DNA from: DATMER01 sp035536935
GTDB lineage: Bacteria; Acidobacteriota; Thermoanaerobaculia; Multivoradales; UBA5704
NCBI GenBank assembly: GCA_035536935.1
Contig: DATLNC010000256.1
Coordinates: 1-53,768 of the forward strand
Direction of reading: 5' to 3'
DNA: 53,768 bases
A program made the position numbers and the translations under genes. The notes under the pieces are model-generated. The model was not told where the DNA came from. It saw nothing but the letters and a program-made list of their open reading frames with translations, and ran no database searches. How positions within the stretch are numbered: the first letter of the stretch is position 1; each line of letters begins with the position of its first letter. This document shows positions 9,587-17,014 of the stretch, one piece after another.

Positions 9587-9640
9587 TCAGGAGAGAGGAC
9601 GGTGAACGGAGTCCGGCACAGCCGGGGAAAGGAGACCGAC

Positions 9641-10000
9641 ATGGGCTACGGAGCATCGCCGACGAAATGGACGGTGAAGACAATCACCTCGAAGGGAAAC
9701 CCGCGGTTCGATCTGAAGGAGGGCGACGTTCTGGAATTCACCGGGAACGGCGACGGCACGAGCGTGACGAGAAGACACAGAGTCGGATCACCGTCGATCG
9801 ACTGGGGCAGCGTGTGCGCCTACGATCCCAAGAATTCGGCGGTCAAAGGCGTCCATAATGCGAGCGCAGGCGCGGATGAATTCTTGATCATCATCACGCC
9901 CGCAACCTCCGGCACCAAGGCGACTCACACCGGCCACATCGACCCCAAGGGTCCAGGTACCGGCGGCAACGGTACCTGGACGGCGGAGGAGGGCGGCTGA
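9641..10000 (+). CDS. Small protein of unknown function in the CHAT/sigma cluster
   Basis: This is a 119-aa protein. The ATG at 9641 is chosen over the GTG at 9602 because AAAGGAGA lies 5 nt upstream. There is no signal peptide or membrane segment. The sequence is polar and looks beta-rich: the N-terminal part contains WTVKTITSKG and LKEGDVLEFTG, and the tail is glycine/threonine-rich with GPGTGGNGTW. I do not recognise the family. It sits 77 nt after the CHAT gene and 51 nt before the sigma factor, on the same strand. A substrate or effector of the CHAT protein is possible, but that is inference from position only. Confidence 0.7.
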   Translation: MGYGASPTKWTVKTITSKGNPRFDLKEGDVLEFTGNGDGTSVTRRHRVGSPSIDWGSVCAYDPKNSAVKGVHNASAGADEFLIIITPATSGTKATHTGHIDPKGPGTGGNGTWTAEEGG

Positions 10001-10051
10001 AGGTGATTTCCATCAGGCCCCAGGCCCCGCTGTATGATGGTGCTCCTCCCC

Positions 10052-10660
10052 ATGAGCACCCCTGCAGCGGCACCCAGGCCGGACGACGACGAGGCCGAGA
10101 ACGCAACCGGCCTCGTCCGGCGGATTGCGTCCGGCGACGCCTCCGCCGAGGGCGAGCTCGTCCAGCGCTACAGCCGGGGCATCCTCTACCTGCTGCGGCG
10201 GCTGGCGCCGGAGCTGGCTGACGACCTGCACCAGGAGACGTTCCGCGTGGTGCTGGAGCGGCTGCGCCGCCGGGAGCTGGACGAGCCGGAGGGGCTAGCG
10301 GGCTTCCTCCGCGGCATCGCGCGCAACCTGGTCATCGCCGAGCGGCGCAAGAGCGCCCGCCGGCGCACCGAGGTGGACGACGAGGAGCTGGCGCAGGCGG
10401 TCCACCCGGCGCCGGGCCAGCTCTCCGCAGTCCTGCTCGACGAGGAGGCCGAGACCGTGCGGCAACTGATCCGCGAGTTGCCGACCGAGCGCGACCGCGA
10501 GCTCCTCCTGCGTTTCTACGTCACGGAGGAGGACAAGGAGAGCCTCTGCGCCGACCTCGGCCTCGACAGTCTCCATTTCAACCGTGTCCTCTTCCGGGCC
10601 CGGCAGCGTTTCAAGGAGCTGTTCCTGCAGCGCAGAGAAAAGGCGGTAGCTTCGCCATGA
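10052..10660 (+). CDS. ECF-type RNA polymerase sigma factor
   Basis: This 202-aa protein has the usual ECF layout. A sigma region 2 lies around residues 25-85, with a helical core ending in ADDLHQETFRVVLERL. A region 4 helix-turn-helix lies around residues 140-195, containing LPTERDRELLLRFYV. It would direct RNA polymerase to a specific set of promoters. The ATG at 10052 is preferred; the ATG at 10034 lies 18 nt upstream in frame, but a TATGAT box at 10033-10038 overlaps it and no ribosome binding site is seen. The stop overlaps the next ATG by 4 nt (ATGA), the classic sigma/anti-sigma arrangement. Confidence 0.9.
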   Translation: MSTPAAAPRPDDDEAENATGLVRRIASGDASAEGELVQRYSRGILYLLRRLAPELADDLHQETFRVVLERLRRRELDEPEGLAGFLRGIARNLVIAERRKSARRRTEVDDEELAQAVHPAPGQLSAVLLDEEAETVRQLIRELPTERDRELLLRFYVTEEDKESLCADLGLDSLHFNRVLFRARQRFKELFLQRREKAVASP

Positions 10661-11484
10661 ACCATACCGAGATCGAAGAGCGGCAGATCGCCGACCTTTA
10701 TCTGAGGGGAAAGCTCCCTCCCGAGGAGGCAGCGACGTTCGAGGAGCACTACCTCTCCTGCCAGGAGTGCCTCGACCGGCTCGAGCTGGCCGAGTCCATG
10801 GAGCGGGGGTTCAAGCGCGCGGCGGGACAGGACGCGGCGCGGGCCGCCGCCACCCGCCAGATCGCGGTCCTGGCCTGGCTTTCGCGCCTTGGCCGCTCGC
10901 GCCAGATGGCGTTTCTCGCCATGGCCATCCTCGTCGTCGCCGTCCTGCCCGGGCTGCTCGGATTGCGCGAGGTCCGGGAGCGCGAGCGGGAGCTGGCCGC
11001 GACGCGCTCGGCCTTGGAGCAGGAGCGAGAGCAGGAGCGCCAGAAGTCGACCGCGGGCTCGCAGACCGAAGCGGAAACCCGGAGGCTGCGGGCCGAGCTG
11101 GAGGCGAGCCGGAGCGATCTCGAACGCGAGCGGCAGGCGCGCGCGAGCGCCGCCGAGCAGCTCGCGGATGCCCGCCGGCCGCAGGAGAACGTCCCCATCC
11201 TCTTCCTCAATCCGGAGCGCGGCGGGGGAGAGCCCACCCATCGCCTGCGTCTGCCGAAGACCCCCGGCTGGATCGTCCTTGCCCTGGAGGTCGATCCGCC
11301 GCACCGGCCGTCCTACCGCGCCGTCCTGCGGGATGCGAAGGGTCAGGAGCTCTGGCGCGGCGACGGTCTGCAGCTCAACGAGATGGAGGCCCTGAGCCTC
11401 AGCCTGCCCTCCACTCTCCTCGCGCCGGGCGACTACACCGTCGAGGTGGACGGCCGCCTTTTCACTTTCCGCGTACTCAAGTGA
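10657..11484 (+). CDS. Zinc-finger membrane protein, probable anti-sigma factor
   Basis: The start overlaps the sigma stop by ATGA. The N-terminus has the HxxxCxxC motif typical of zinc-binding anti-sigma domains (EHYLSCQEC, residues 25-33). One membrane helix follows at about residues 84-106. Next is a charged coiled coil (about 107-165) with ERERELAATRSALEQEREQE, and then a beta-rich C-terminal domain containing FLNPERGGGE and LAPGDYTVEV. The expected topology is a cytosolic sigma-binding domain with an extracytoplasmic sensor. By family precedent it holds the sigma at the membrane until a signal arrives. The nearby CHAT protein is an attractive candidate regulator, but this is not shown by the sequence. 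Confidence 0.85.
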   Translation: MNHTEIEERQIADLYLRGKLPPEEAATFEEHYLSCQECLDRLELAESMERGFKRAAGQDAARAAATRQIAVLAWLSRLGRSRQMAFLAMAILVVAVLPGLLGLREVRERERELAATRSALEQEREQERQKSTAGSQTEAETRRLRAELEASRSDLERERQARASAAEQLADARRPQENVPILFLNPERGGGEPTHRLRLPKTPGWIVLALEVDPPHRPSYRAVLRDAKGQELWRGDGLQLNEMEALSLSLPSTLLAPGDYTVEVDGRLFTFRVLK

Positions 11485-11507
11485 GATAGCCGGGCCTCCG
11501 GTGACAG
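11481..11507 (+). promoter_or_regulatory. 27-nt motif overlapping the anti-sigma stop codon (copy 2)
   Basis: GTGAGATAGCCGG, 9 variable bases, then GACAG: the partner of 9560-9586. The variable part here can form CCGG-CCGG pairing. It lies 71 nt before the ATG of the 40-aa peptide at 11579. Confidence 0.5.
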
Positions 11508-11578
11508 CTTGACTGTGTGAGCGAGAGAACACGAGGTTCCTGGCCACACCCAACCAAGCTTCACGGAGGAACGGAAAA

Positions 11579-11701
11579 ATGAAGATCCAGACTCAGGTCA
11601 AGGCCGGCGGCATCACGCTCAACCACAACCAGACGCTGGTAAACGCGAACCCCGGCAAGCGGGTCAATAGGGACCAGACCCTGGTCCGCATGTCGAGCTG
11701 A
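11579..11701 (+). CDS. 40-aa peptide with an internal QTLV repeat
   Basis: The ATG at 11579 is preceded by CACGGAGGAACGG, a strong ribosome binding site. The peptide contains KAGGITLNHNQTLVNA and then NRDQTLVRMSS, so an N-x-x-QTLV motif occurs twice within about 17 residues. There is no signal peptide and no cysteine. I recall similar short peptides with an AGG-x-x-x-NHN motif as unannotated ORFs in other bacteria, but cannot verify this. The internal duplication, small size and cluster position suggest a precursor peptide, a substrate tag or a small partner protein. No modification enzyme is adjacent. The gene is real by ribosome binding site and frame; its function is unknown. Confidence 0.65.
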   Translation: MKIQTQVKAGGITLNHNQTLVNANPGKRVNRDQTLVRMSS

Positions 11702-11737
11702 GGTCGCCATGGCGATCATCGCCCGGGAGCTGCGTTC

Positions 11738-12601
11738 ATGACTCACGAGTTCGACGAAGTGGGAGTGCCCGAGCTCCCGGGCGATTCGGAGGTTGCCGAG
11801 ACCTGCCGGCTGCAGGAAGAGGCCTTCCTCTGCCTGGACCAGGGCAGGTATGGCGAGGCCGAGCGGCTCCTGCTGCGCGCCCTGGCGATCGCGGAAGAGC
11901 GCCTCGGCCCGGACCACCTCGACATCGCCTCGATCCTCAACGGGCTGGGAGTGCTCCACAAGTATCAGGGCCGGTACGACGAGGCCGAACCGCTCTACCG
12001 CCGCGCCCTGGACATCGTGGACGCGGTCCTGGGCCACGATCATCTGGAGGCCGCGGGCCTCTACCACAATCTCGGCGGGCTCGAGCACGCGCGCGGCCGG
12101 GCCGCGGATGGCGAGGCTCCCGCGCGCTGGGGCCTGAAGATCCGCGAGCGCGAGTTGGAGCCCGATCATCCGGACGTGGCCGCCGACAAGGCCGCCCTGG
12201 CGGCGATCCTCGACGCGCAGGGCCGCTTTGCGGAGGCCGAGGATCTCTACCGGCAGGCGCTCGCCGTGTTCGAGCGCGTCTACGGGCCGGAGCACTACGA
12301 GATCGCCGTCAACCTCAACAACCTGGCTGCGATCCACCAGGCCCGCGGCGAGGCGGCGGAGGCCGAGCGGCTCTACCTGCGCACGCTGGAGATCAAGGAG
12401 AAGGTTCTGGGTCCGGACCATCCCGACCTGGCCATGACCCTCCACAACCTCGCCACGCTGCTCGCCGGCCTGGGCAGATCCGGCGAGGCGAAGGCCAGCT
12501 ACCGCCGCGCCCTGGATATCTTCGAAAGGACCCTCGGCGCCGAGCACCCCCACTCCCTGATCTGCCGGGAGTGCTTTGAGGAGGCGGTCGAAAGAACCTA
12601 A
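11738..12601 (+). CDS. TPR protein with kinesin-light-chain-type repeats
   Basis: This 287-aa protein is mostly 42-residue tetratricopeptide repeats of the kinesin-light-chain type, recognisable by repeated LGPDHPD and ALxIxE segments. About five or six units cover residues 20-280. It has no signal peptide, so it is probably a cytosolic scaffold. GGAG lies 7 nt before the ATG. A 10-codon ORF (11709-11741) ends with a TGA that overlaps this ATG as ATGA, which may couple translation. It closes the CHAT/sigma cluster, and pairing with the CHAT protein or the 40-aa peptide is plausible given how TPR and CHAT domains associate elsewhere. Confidence 0.85.
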   Translation: MTHEFDEVGVPELPGDSEVAETCRLQEEAFLCLDQGRYGEAERLLLRALAIAEERLGPDHLDIASILNGLGVLHKYQGRYDEAEPLYRRALDIVDAVLGHDHLEAAGLYHNLGGLEHARGRAADGEAPARWGLKIRERELEPDHPDVAADKAALAAILDAQGRFAEAEDLYRQALAVFERVYGPEHYEIAVNLNNLAAIHQARGEAAEAERLYLRTLEIKEKVLGPDHPDLAMTLHNLATLLAGLGRSGEAKASYRRALDIFERTLGAEHPHSLICRECFEEAVERT

Positions 12602-12631
12602 AAGATCCTTTTGGTCCTTTCTCCGTCCGTG

Positions 12632-12637
12632 TAGGCT
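12632..12637 (+). promoter_or_regulatory. TANNNT -10 box for a probably leaderless mRNA
   Basis: TAGGCT ends exactly 7 nt before the ATG at 12645, so transcription would start at or next to the start codon. A TTGGTC at 12611-12616 could serve as a -35 with 15-nt spacing. No Shine-Dalgarno sequence is present. Confidence 0.5.
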
Positions 12638-12644
12638 ACGCGCC

Positions 12645-15617
12645 ATGAATCTCCGCCACCTTGCTCCGAGCCTTGTCCTGGTTCTTGCGTCCGCCGCTGT
12701 ATCCACCGCCGTTGGGGCTCCCATCCCGCCTGAGAGCTTCTCGGCCCTGCACTGGCGCTCCATCGGACCGTTGCGAGCCGGCTGGGTCACGGCCACCGAT
12801 GGCATTCCCGGCACCGACACGTTCTACATGGGCACCGCCGACGGCGGCGTCTGGCGGACCGACGATGCCGGCCGCAGTTGGACGCCGCTGTTCGACCGCG
12901 AAGGCGTGGCAGCCGTGGGCGCGTTGGAGGTGATCCCCGGCAATCCATCCATCCTCTATGTCGGCACCGGTCAGGTCACCACCCGCTGGGACATCACCCA
13001 GGGCGATGGCATCTACCGCTCGCGCGACGGCGGCAAGACCTGGGAGCATCGCGGGCTCGGCGACAGCCGCCACATCGGGCGTCTGCTGGTCGATCCGCGC
13101 AACCCCGACGTGGTGCTCGCGGCGGCCCTGGGCCACTACTTCGGTCCGGGCGGGGAGCGCGGGGTCTATCGCACCACCGACGGCGGCGCCCACTGGGAGC
13201 GGGTGCTGTTCGTGGACGACCGGACCGGCGCCGTGGACCTCGCCTCGGACCCCGGCGCCCCGGACGTGGTCTTCGCCTCCTTCTGGCAGGTGAGAGGTTA
13301 TCCGTGGCAGTCTTACTTCACGCCCAACGTCGGGCCGGGGAGCGGGATCTGGAAGTCCGTGGATGGTGGCAAAACCTGGGCGCGGCTCACGAAGGGCCTT
13401 CCCAGCGAGCCTCTCGGCCGCATCGGCCTGGCCGTCGCTCCCGGCAGCCGGGGCTCGCGGGTCTACGCCACCGTCGATGCCGGCCCGGCACCCGGGCTCT
13501 ACCGCTCCGACGACGCGGGCGCGAGCTGGCAGCGGGTCAATCCCAACGGCAACCTCGCCGCGGCCTACTTCGGCAGAGTCATGGCCGATCCCAGGGACCA
13601 GGACACTGTCTACATCATGGGGCAGTCCTTGCGGCGCTCCCGGGACGGCGGCAAGACCGTCGAGTTCTTCCGCGGAGCGCCGGGCGGCGACGACTACCAC
13701 TTCCTCTGGATCGATCCCGAGCACCCGGAGCGGATGATCACCGGCGCCGACCAGGGCGGGGTGGTCACGGTCAACGGAGGCCGGAGCTGGAGCAGTTGGT
13801 ACAACCAGCCGACGGGGCAGTTCTACCATCTGGCGATCGACGACCGCTTCCCCTATTCGGTCTACAGCGGCCAGCAGGACAGCGGCTCGGTGATCGTGGC
13901 GAGCCGCAGCGACTACGGCCAGCTCACCTTCCGCGACTGGCACCCGGCGGGCGCGGACGAGCGCGACTACGTCATCCCCTTCCCGGGCAACCCGGACGTG
14001 GTCTACGGCAGCGGCCTCGGCGGCCGGATCTCGCGCTGGGACGCGAAGACCGGGCAGGTCCAGAACGTCTCGCCGTGGCCCGTGTCGAGCTACGGCCGGC
14101 GGCCCACGACCGTGCGCTACCGCACCACCTGGATCCAGCCCCTGGCGATCTCGCAGGTGCCGCCCCATGCGATCTACGCCTCTGCCCAGGTGCTCTTCCG
14201 CTCGCTCGACGGCGGCGGGACGTGGGCAGTGATCAGCCCCGACCTCACCGGCGCCCTGCCGGGGAAGGGGACGGGGACGGAGGGCTGCGACGCCGACGTG
14301 CCGGTCGAGCGCGCCCGGGCCTGCGGCTACGGCGTCATCTCGACCATCGCGCCGTCCCCGCTCGAAAGGGACCTGGTCTGGGTGGGCGCCGACTCCGGCG
14401 TGATTCAGGTGACCCGGGACGGCGGCAAGACCTGGCAGGACGTGACCCCGAAGGGGCTGCCCGAGTGGAGCCGCGTCGCCCAGATCGATGCTTCGCCCGT
14501 CGACCCCGGCACGGCCTTGGCCGCCATCGACCGGCGGCGCATGGGCGACGACCGGCCGTACGTCTACATCACCCGGGACTTCGGCAGGACCTGGCAGATG
14601 TCCAATACCGGCCTGCCCGGCGGCTCGAACGTCAACGTCGTGCGCCAGGACACGGTGCGCCCGGATCTCCTCTTCGCCGGGACGCGCACGGGCGTCCATG
14701 TCTCGTTCGACGGCGGCGGAAGCTGGCAGCCGCTGCAGCTCGATTTTCCCACCACGGGGGTCAACGACCTCGCGGTCCACGGCAACGACCTCGTCGCCGC
14801 CACCCAGGGCCGGGCGCTCTGGGTGCTCGACGACGTCACGCCCTTGCGCCACCTGAAGCGGGAGGTGGGTACCGTGCTGATCCCGCCTGCGAAGGCGTAC
14901 CGGGTGAGCGCCAACCAGAACCGCGACACGCCGCTGCCCCTCGACGAGCCGCGCTCGGCGAATCCCCTCACGGGTGCGGTGATCGACTACGTGCTGCCGG
15001 CGGGGACCCGGGGTCCGGTCGTCCTGGAAATTGTAGAAGGCGGCGGCAAGGTGGTGCGGAGCTTCCGCAGTGACGAGGCGCCGCAGCGGCCCCCTGCGAA
15101 CCAGTATTTCGATGATGACTGGCTGCTGCCCCCGGCCCCGCTGCCGGCCCGCGCCGGCCACAACCGCTTCGTCTGGAACCTCCGGCTGGCAAGGCCGAAG
15201 GCTCCTGACTACGACTACTCGATCGCAGCCGTGCCCGGGGTGGATACGCCGATCCTGCCGCAGGGGGTGATGGCGGCGCCGGGGAGGTACGAGGTCCGCC
15301 TGACCGTGGACGGCCGCACCCTGCGCCAGCCACTGGAGCTGCTCATGGACCCGCGGGTGGACACGACGCCCGCCGACGTGGAGGCGCAGCACGCCTTCTA
15401 CCGCGAGGTCGCGGAGGCCATGGAACGGGGGACGGCGGCGCTCGCCGCGGGGGAGAATGCCGACCTGGAAGCGGCCCTCGGTGCGCTCACCGCCCTGGCC
15501 ACGGACGTGGAGGGGTCGGACCGCCGTCCCACCGCGGCACAGCGGGAGGTGCTGGACACCTACCGCAAGCGCCTGGACGAGATCCTGAAGCGCGTCACGC
15601 CGTCTGGGCGTTATTGA
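12645..15617 (+). CDS. Exported VPS10/sortilin-like beta-propeller protein
   Basis: A signal peptide (MNLRHLAPSLVLVLASAAVS, cleaved near VGA) defines the start at 12645; the open frame reaches upstream to 12576 but that overlaps the TPR gene. The first 700 residues carry many Asp-box/BNR-type repeats of the form S-x-D-G-G-x-T-W (for example SRDGGKTW, SVDGGKTWARL, TRDGGKTWQD), typical of VPS10/sortilin-like and sialidase-like propellers. The last 250 residues are beta-rich with PAGTRGPVVLEI and GRYEVRLTVDGRT, followed by a helical end. The protein is 990 aa. Such proteins are common and poorly characterised in Acidobacteriota; carbohydrate or peptide binding is possible. The end overlaps the convergent gene by 23 bp. 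Confidence 0.9.
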   Translation: MNLRHLAPSLVLVLASAAVSTAVGAPIPPESFSALHWRSIGPLRAGWVTATDGIPGTDTFYMGTADGGVWRTDDAGRSWTPLFDREGVAAVGALEVIPGNPSILYVGTGQVTTRWDITQGDGIYRSRDGGKTWEHRGLGDSRHIGRLLVDPRNPDVVLAAALGHYFGPGGERGVYRTTDGGAHWERVLFVDDRTGAVDLASDPGAPDVVFASFWQVRGYPWQSYFTPNVGPGSGIWKSVDGGKTWARLTKGLPSEPLGRIGLAVAPGSRGSRVYATVDAGPAPGLYRSDDAGASWQRVNPNGNLAAAYFGRVMADPRDQDTVYIMGQSLRRSRDGGKTVEFFRGAPGGDDYHFLWIDPEHPERMITGADQGGVVTVNGGRSWSSWYNQPTGQFYHLAIDDRFPYSVYSGQQDSGSVIVASRSDYGQLTFRDWHPAGADERDYVIPFPGNPDVVYGSGLGGRISRWDAKTGQVQNVSPWPVSSYGRRPTTVRYRTTWIQPLAISQVPPHAIYASAQVLFRSLDGGGTWAVISPDLTGALPGKGTGTEGCDADVPVERARACGYGVISTIAPSPLERDLVWVGADSGVIQVTRDGGKTWQDVTPKGLPEWSRVAQIDASPVDPGTALAAIDRRRMGDDRPYVYITRDFGRTWQMSNTGLPGGSNVNVVRQDTVRPDLLFAGTRTGVHVSFDGGGSWQPLQLDFPTTGVNDLAVHGNDLVAATQGRALWVLDDVTPLRHLKREVGTVLIPPAKAYRVSANQNRDTPLPLDEPRSANPLTGAVIDYVLPAGTRGPVVLEIVEGGGKVVRSFRSDEAPQRPPANQYFDDDWLLPPAPLPARAGHNRFVWNLRLARPKAPDYDYSIAAVPGVDTPILPQGVMAAPGRYEVRLTVDGRTLRQPLELLMDPRVDTTPADVEAQHAFYREVAEAMERGTAALAAGENADLEAALGALTALATDVEGSDRRPTAAQREVLDTYRKRLDEILKRVTPSGRY

Positions 15618-16200
15618 GGGCGGTCTCGAAGTTGACGGCGTAGCCCTTGATCGTGGCCGCCTTGTCCAGAGCGTTGATGATGCGCCGCGCGTTGGTGTAG
15701 TCGCACTTGGTGGCGTTGATGTAGTCGGACAGCTTCTTGCCCGTGAAGGACCCGCTGCGCATGCCAAACGACATGACCCGGTAGGCGATATCCGGGTGCA
15801 GCGCGGCGTCGGGATGGAGGATCAGGTCCTCGTCGCCGATGAGGGCCAGCTTCTCAGTCATCCCCTGGTAGTTGGCGCGTCCGGTGATCTGCACATAGCC
15901 GCGTCCGCGGTAGAGGTAGCCGTCCCCCTTGACCGTGTTGCCGAGGGTCTTGCCGATACTCGTCCCCAGCTCGTACTTGTCGAAGTAGGACTTGGCGCCG
16001 CGCTCCGTGATCGGCTGGAACGTGTCGGCGCATTCGTGCTTGATGGTCGCCAGCATGTAGGCGGCCCAGCGGATGTCGCTCACGTCCGCATCGAGCTCGA
16101 TGTAGCCCAGCAGGTTGTCGAGGCCCGACACCTGCGTCTGGTTGAGCTTGCCATACAGCTCGCGGTAGCCGTTGAAAAACGTCGTGTGATTGAAGCGCAT
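15595..16200 (-). CDS. GH19-like chitinase/lysozyme (endolysin type)
   Basis: This 201-aa single-domain protein has the GH19 hallmarks: IKHECADTF with a candidate catalytic Glu near residue 56, ERGAKSYFDKYE with a second acidic pair, and the substrate-loop motif YRGRGYVQITGRANY around residues 97-111. It would cleave beta-1,4 bonds in peptidoglycan or chitin. There is no obvious signal peptide, as in phage endolysins and many bacterial lysozymes of this type. GGGAGA lies 5 nt before the ATG. It lies 46 nt downstream of the cupin gene on the same strand and overlaps the convergent gene tail to tail. No other phage genes are nearby. Confidence 0.85.
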   Translation of the reverse strand: MRFNHTTFFNGYRELYGKLNQTQVSGLDNLLGYIELDADVSDIRWAAYMLATIKHECADTFQPITERGAKSYFDKYELGTSIGKTLGNTVKGDGYLYRGRGYVQITGRANYQGMTEKLALIGDEDLILHPDAALHPDIAYRVMSFGMRSGSFTGKKLSDYINATKCDYTNARRIINALDKAATIKGYAVNFETALNNAQTA

Positions 16201-16246
16201 GGAATCTCCCCGAACGAATATGGACAGGATACCGCAGTCACCTCCT

Positions 16247-16855
16247 TTACGACGCCAGCGGCATCAGGCCGGGGGAGTCCTCCGACAGCACGTGGAGCGG
16301 GTCCCTCGTCTCGTACTGGGGATAGCTGCCGCGGTATCCCTTGAGGCGCGCGATGGGCGCCAGGATTCCGAACAGCACTTTCTGCGCGAGCCGCGGCGGA
16401 CGGGTGAACCGGACCACGTCGTCGAACTCGCGCGCGATGAGCGCGAGCTGCAGCAGGTTGGGCACTCCTTTCTTGTCGGTCCTGCCGTCCTGGGCCAGGC
16501 CGAACAGGTTGCGGATCATGGTTTCGAAGCGGGCCGCGGGCGTGATCTCGACCAGGATGTGCGCCTCCTCGTCGCCCGCGTTCCACCAGTCGTGAGCCAC
16601 GCCGCGGGGCACGTACAGCGTCTGGCCCGGCTCCGCGATGGTCTTGCACCCGTGGATGGCGATGCCGACGCGGCCCTTGAGGACCGTAAACGTCTCATCG
16701 CTGGATGGATGGATATGCTCACCGACCACGGCTCCGCCGGGCCGGACATAGACGTCGGCAATCAGGCGCTCGCCACCGGTCTCCTGGGTCCCCAGGCGGA
16801 TGACGATGCGCTCGCCCGTCACCGGATTGTCGTAAACCTCGCCTCTCCTGAACAT
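16247..16855 (-). CDS. Cupin-domain protein
   Basis: The single cupin domain has both conserved motifs: GEHIHPSSDETFTVLKG (metal ligands in HxH and E) and GQTLYVPRGVAHDWWN (third His). It therefore most likely binds a divalent metal. The C-terminal 90 residues are helical and contain FGLAQDGRTDKKGVPN, a segment seen in cupin proteins related to oxidoreductases or isomerases; the substrate cannot be read. The start at 16855 is preferred because AGGAGA lies 5 nt upstream; a start at 16885 would add 10 residues without a ribosome binding site. It is divergent from the FAD oxidoreductase across a 159-bp intergenic region. Confidence 0.85.
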   Translation of the reverse strand: MFRRGEVYDNPVTGERIVIRLGTQETGGERLIADVYVRPGGAVVGEHIHPSSDETFTVLKGRVGIAIHGCKTIAEPGQTLYVPRGVAHDWWNAGDEEAHILVEITPAARFETMIRNLFGLAQDGRTDKKGVPNLLQLALIAREFDDVVRFTRPPRLAQKVLFGILAPIARLKGYRGSYPQYETRDPLHVLSEDSPGLMPLAS

Positions 16856-17014
16856 GAATCTCTCCTGGCCGATCCGCAGGGTCATTCCCCATGTCGCCCG
16901 AAGTCGCTCGGTCCCGGTCGGCCTCGTGCAGATTTACGGGAAGCGCGGCGAAAGCCCGCCAGCCGTGGAACCGATGTTGCAGCTTGGTATGCCCATGAGG
17001 AGCGGGGAGCAGCA

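Noticed and set aside
6348..9683. Long antisense open frame opposite the CHAT gene
   Set aside because: Same cause: strong third-position GC on the plus strand keeps the antisense frame open. The CHAT motifs fix the real strand.
11709..11741. Ten-codon ORF before the TPR gene
   Set aside because: The ATGA overlap is suggestive of coupling, but there is no ribosome binding site and such a short frame occurs easily by chance.
12636..15767. Long antisense open frame opposite the beta-propeller gene
   Set aside because: It crosses the GH19 gene and two well-supported gene ends and contains no family motif.
16190..17014. Upstream extension of the FAD oxidoreductase frame
   Set aside because: The frame runs back to 16190, but this covers the cupin gene on the other strand and the Rossmann motif begins right after the TTG at 17015.
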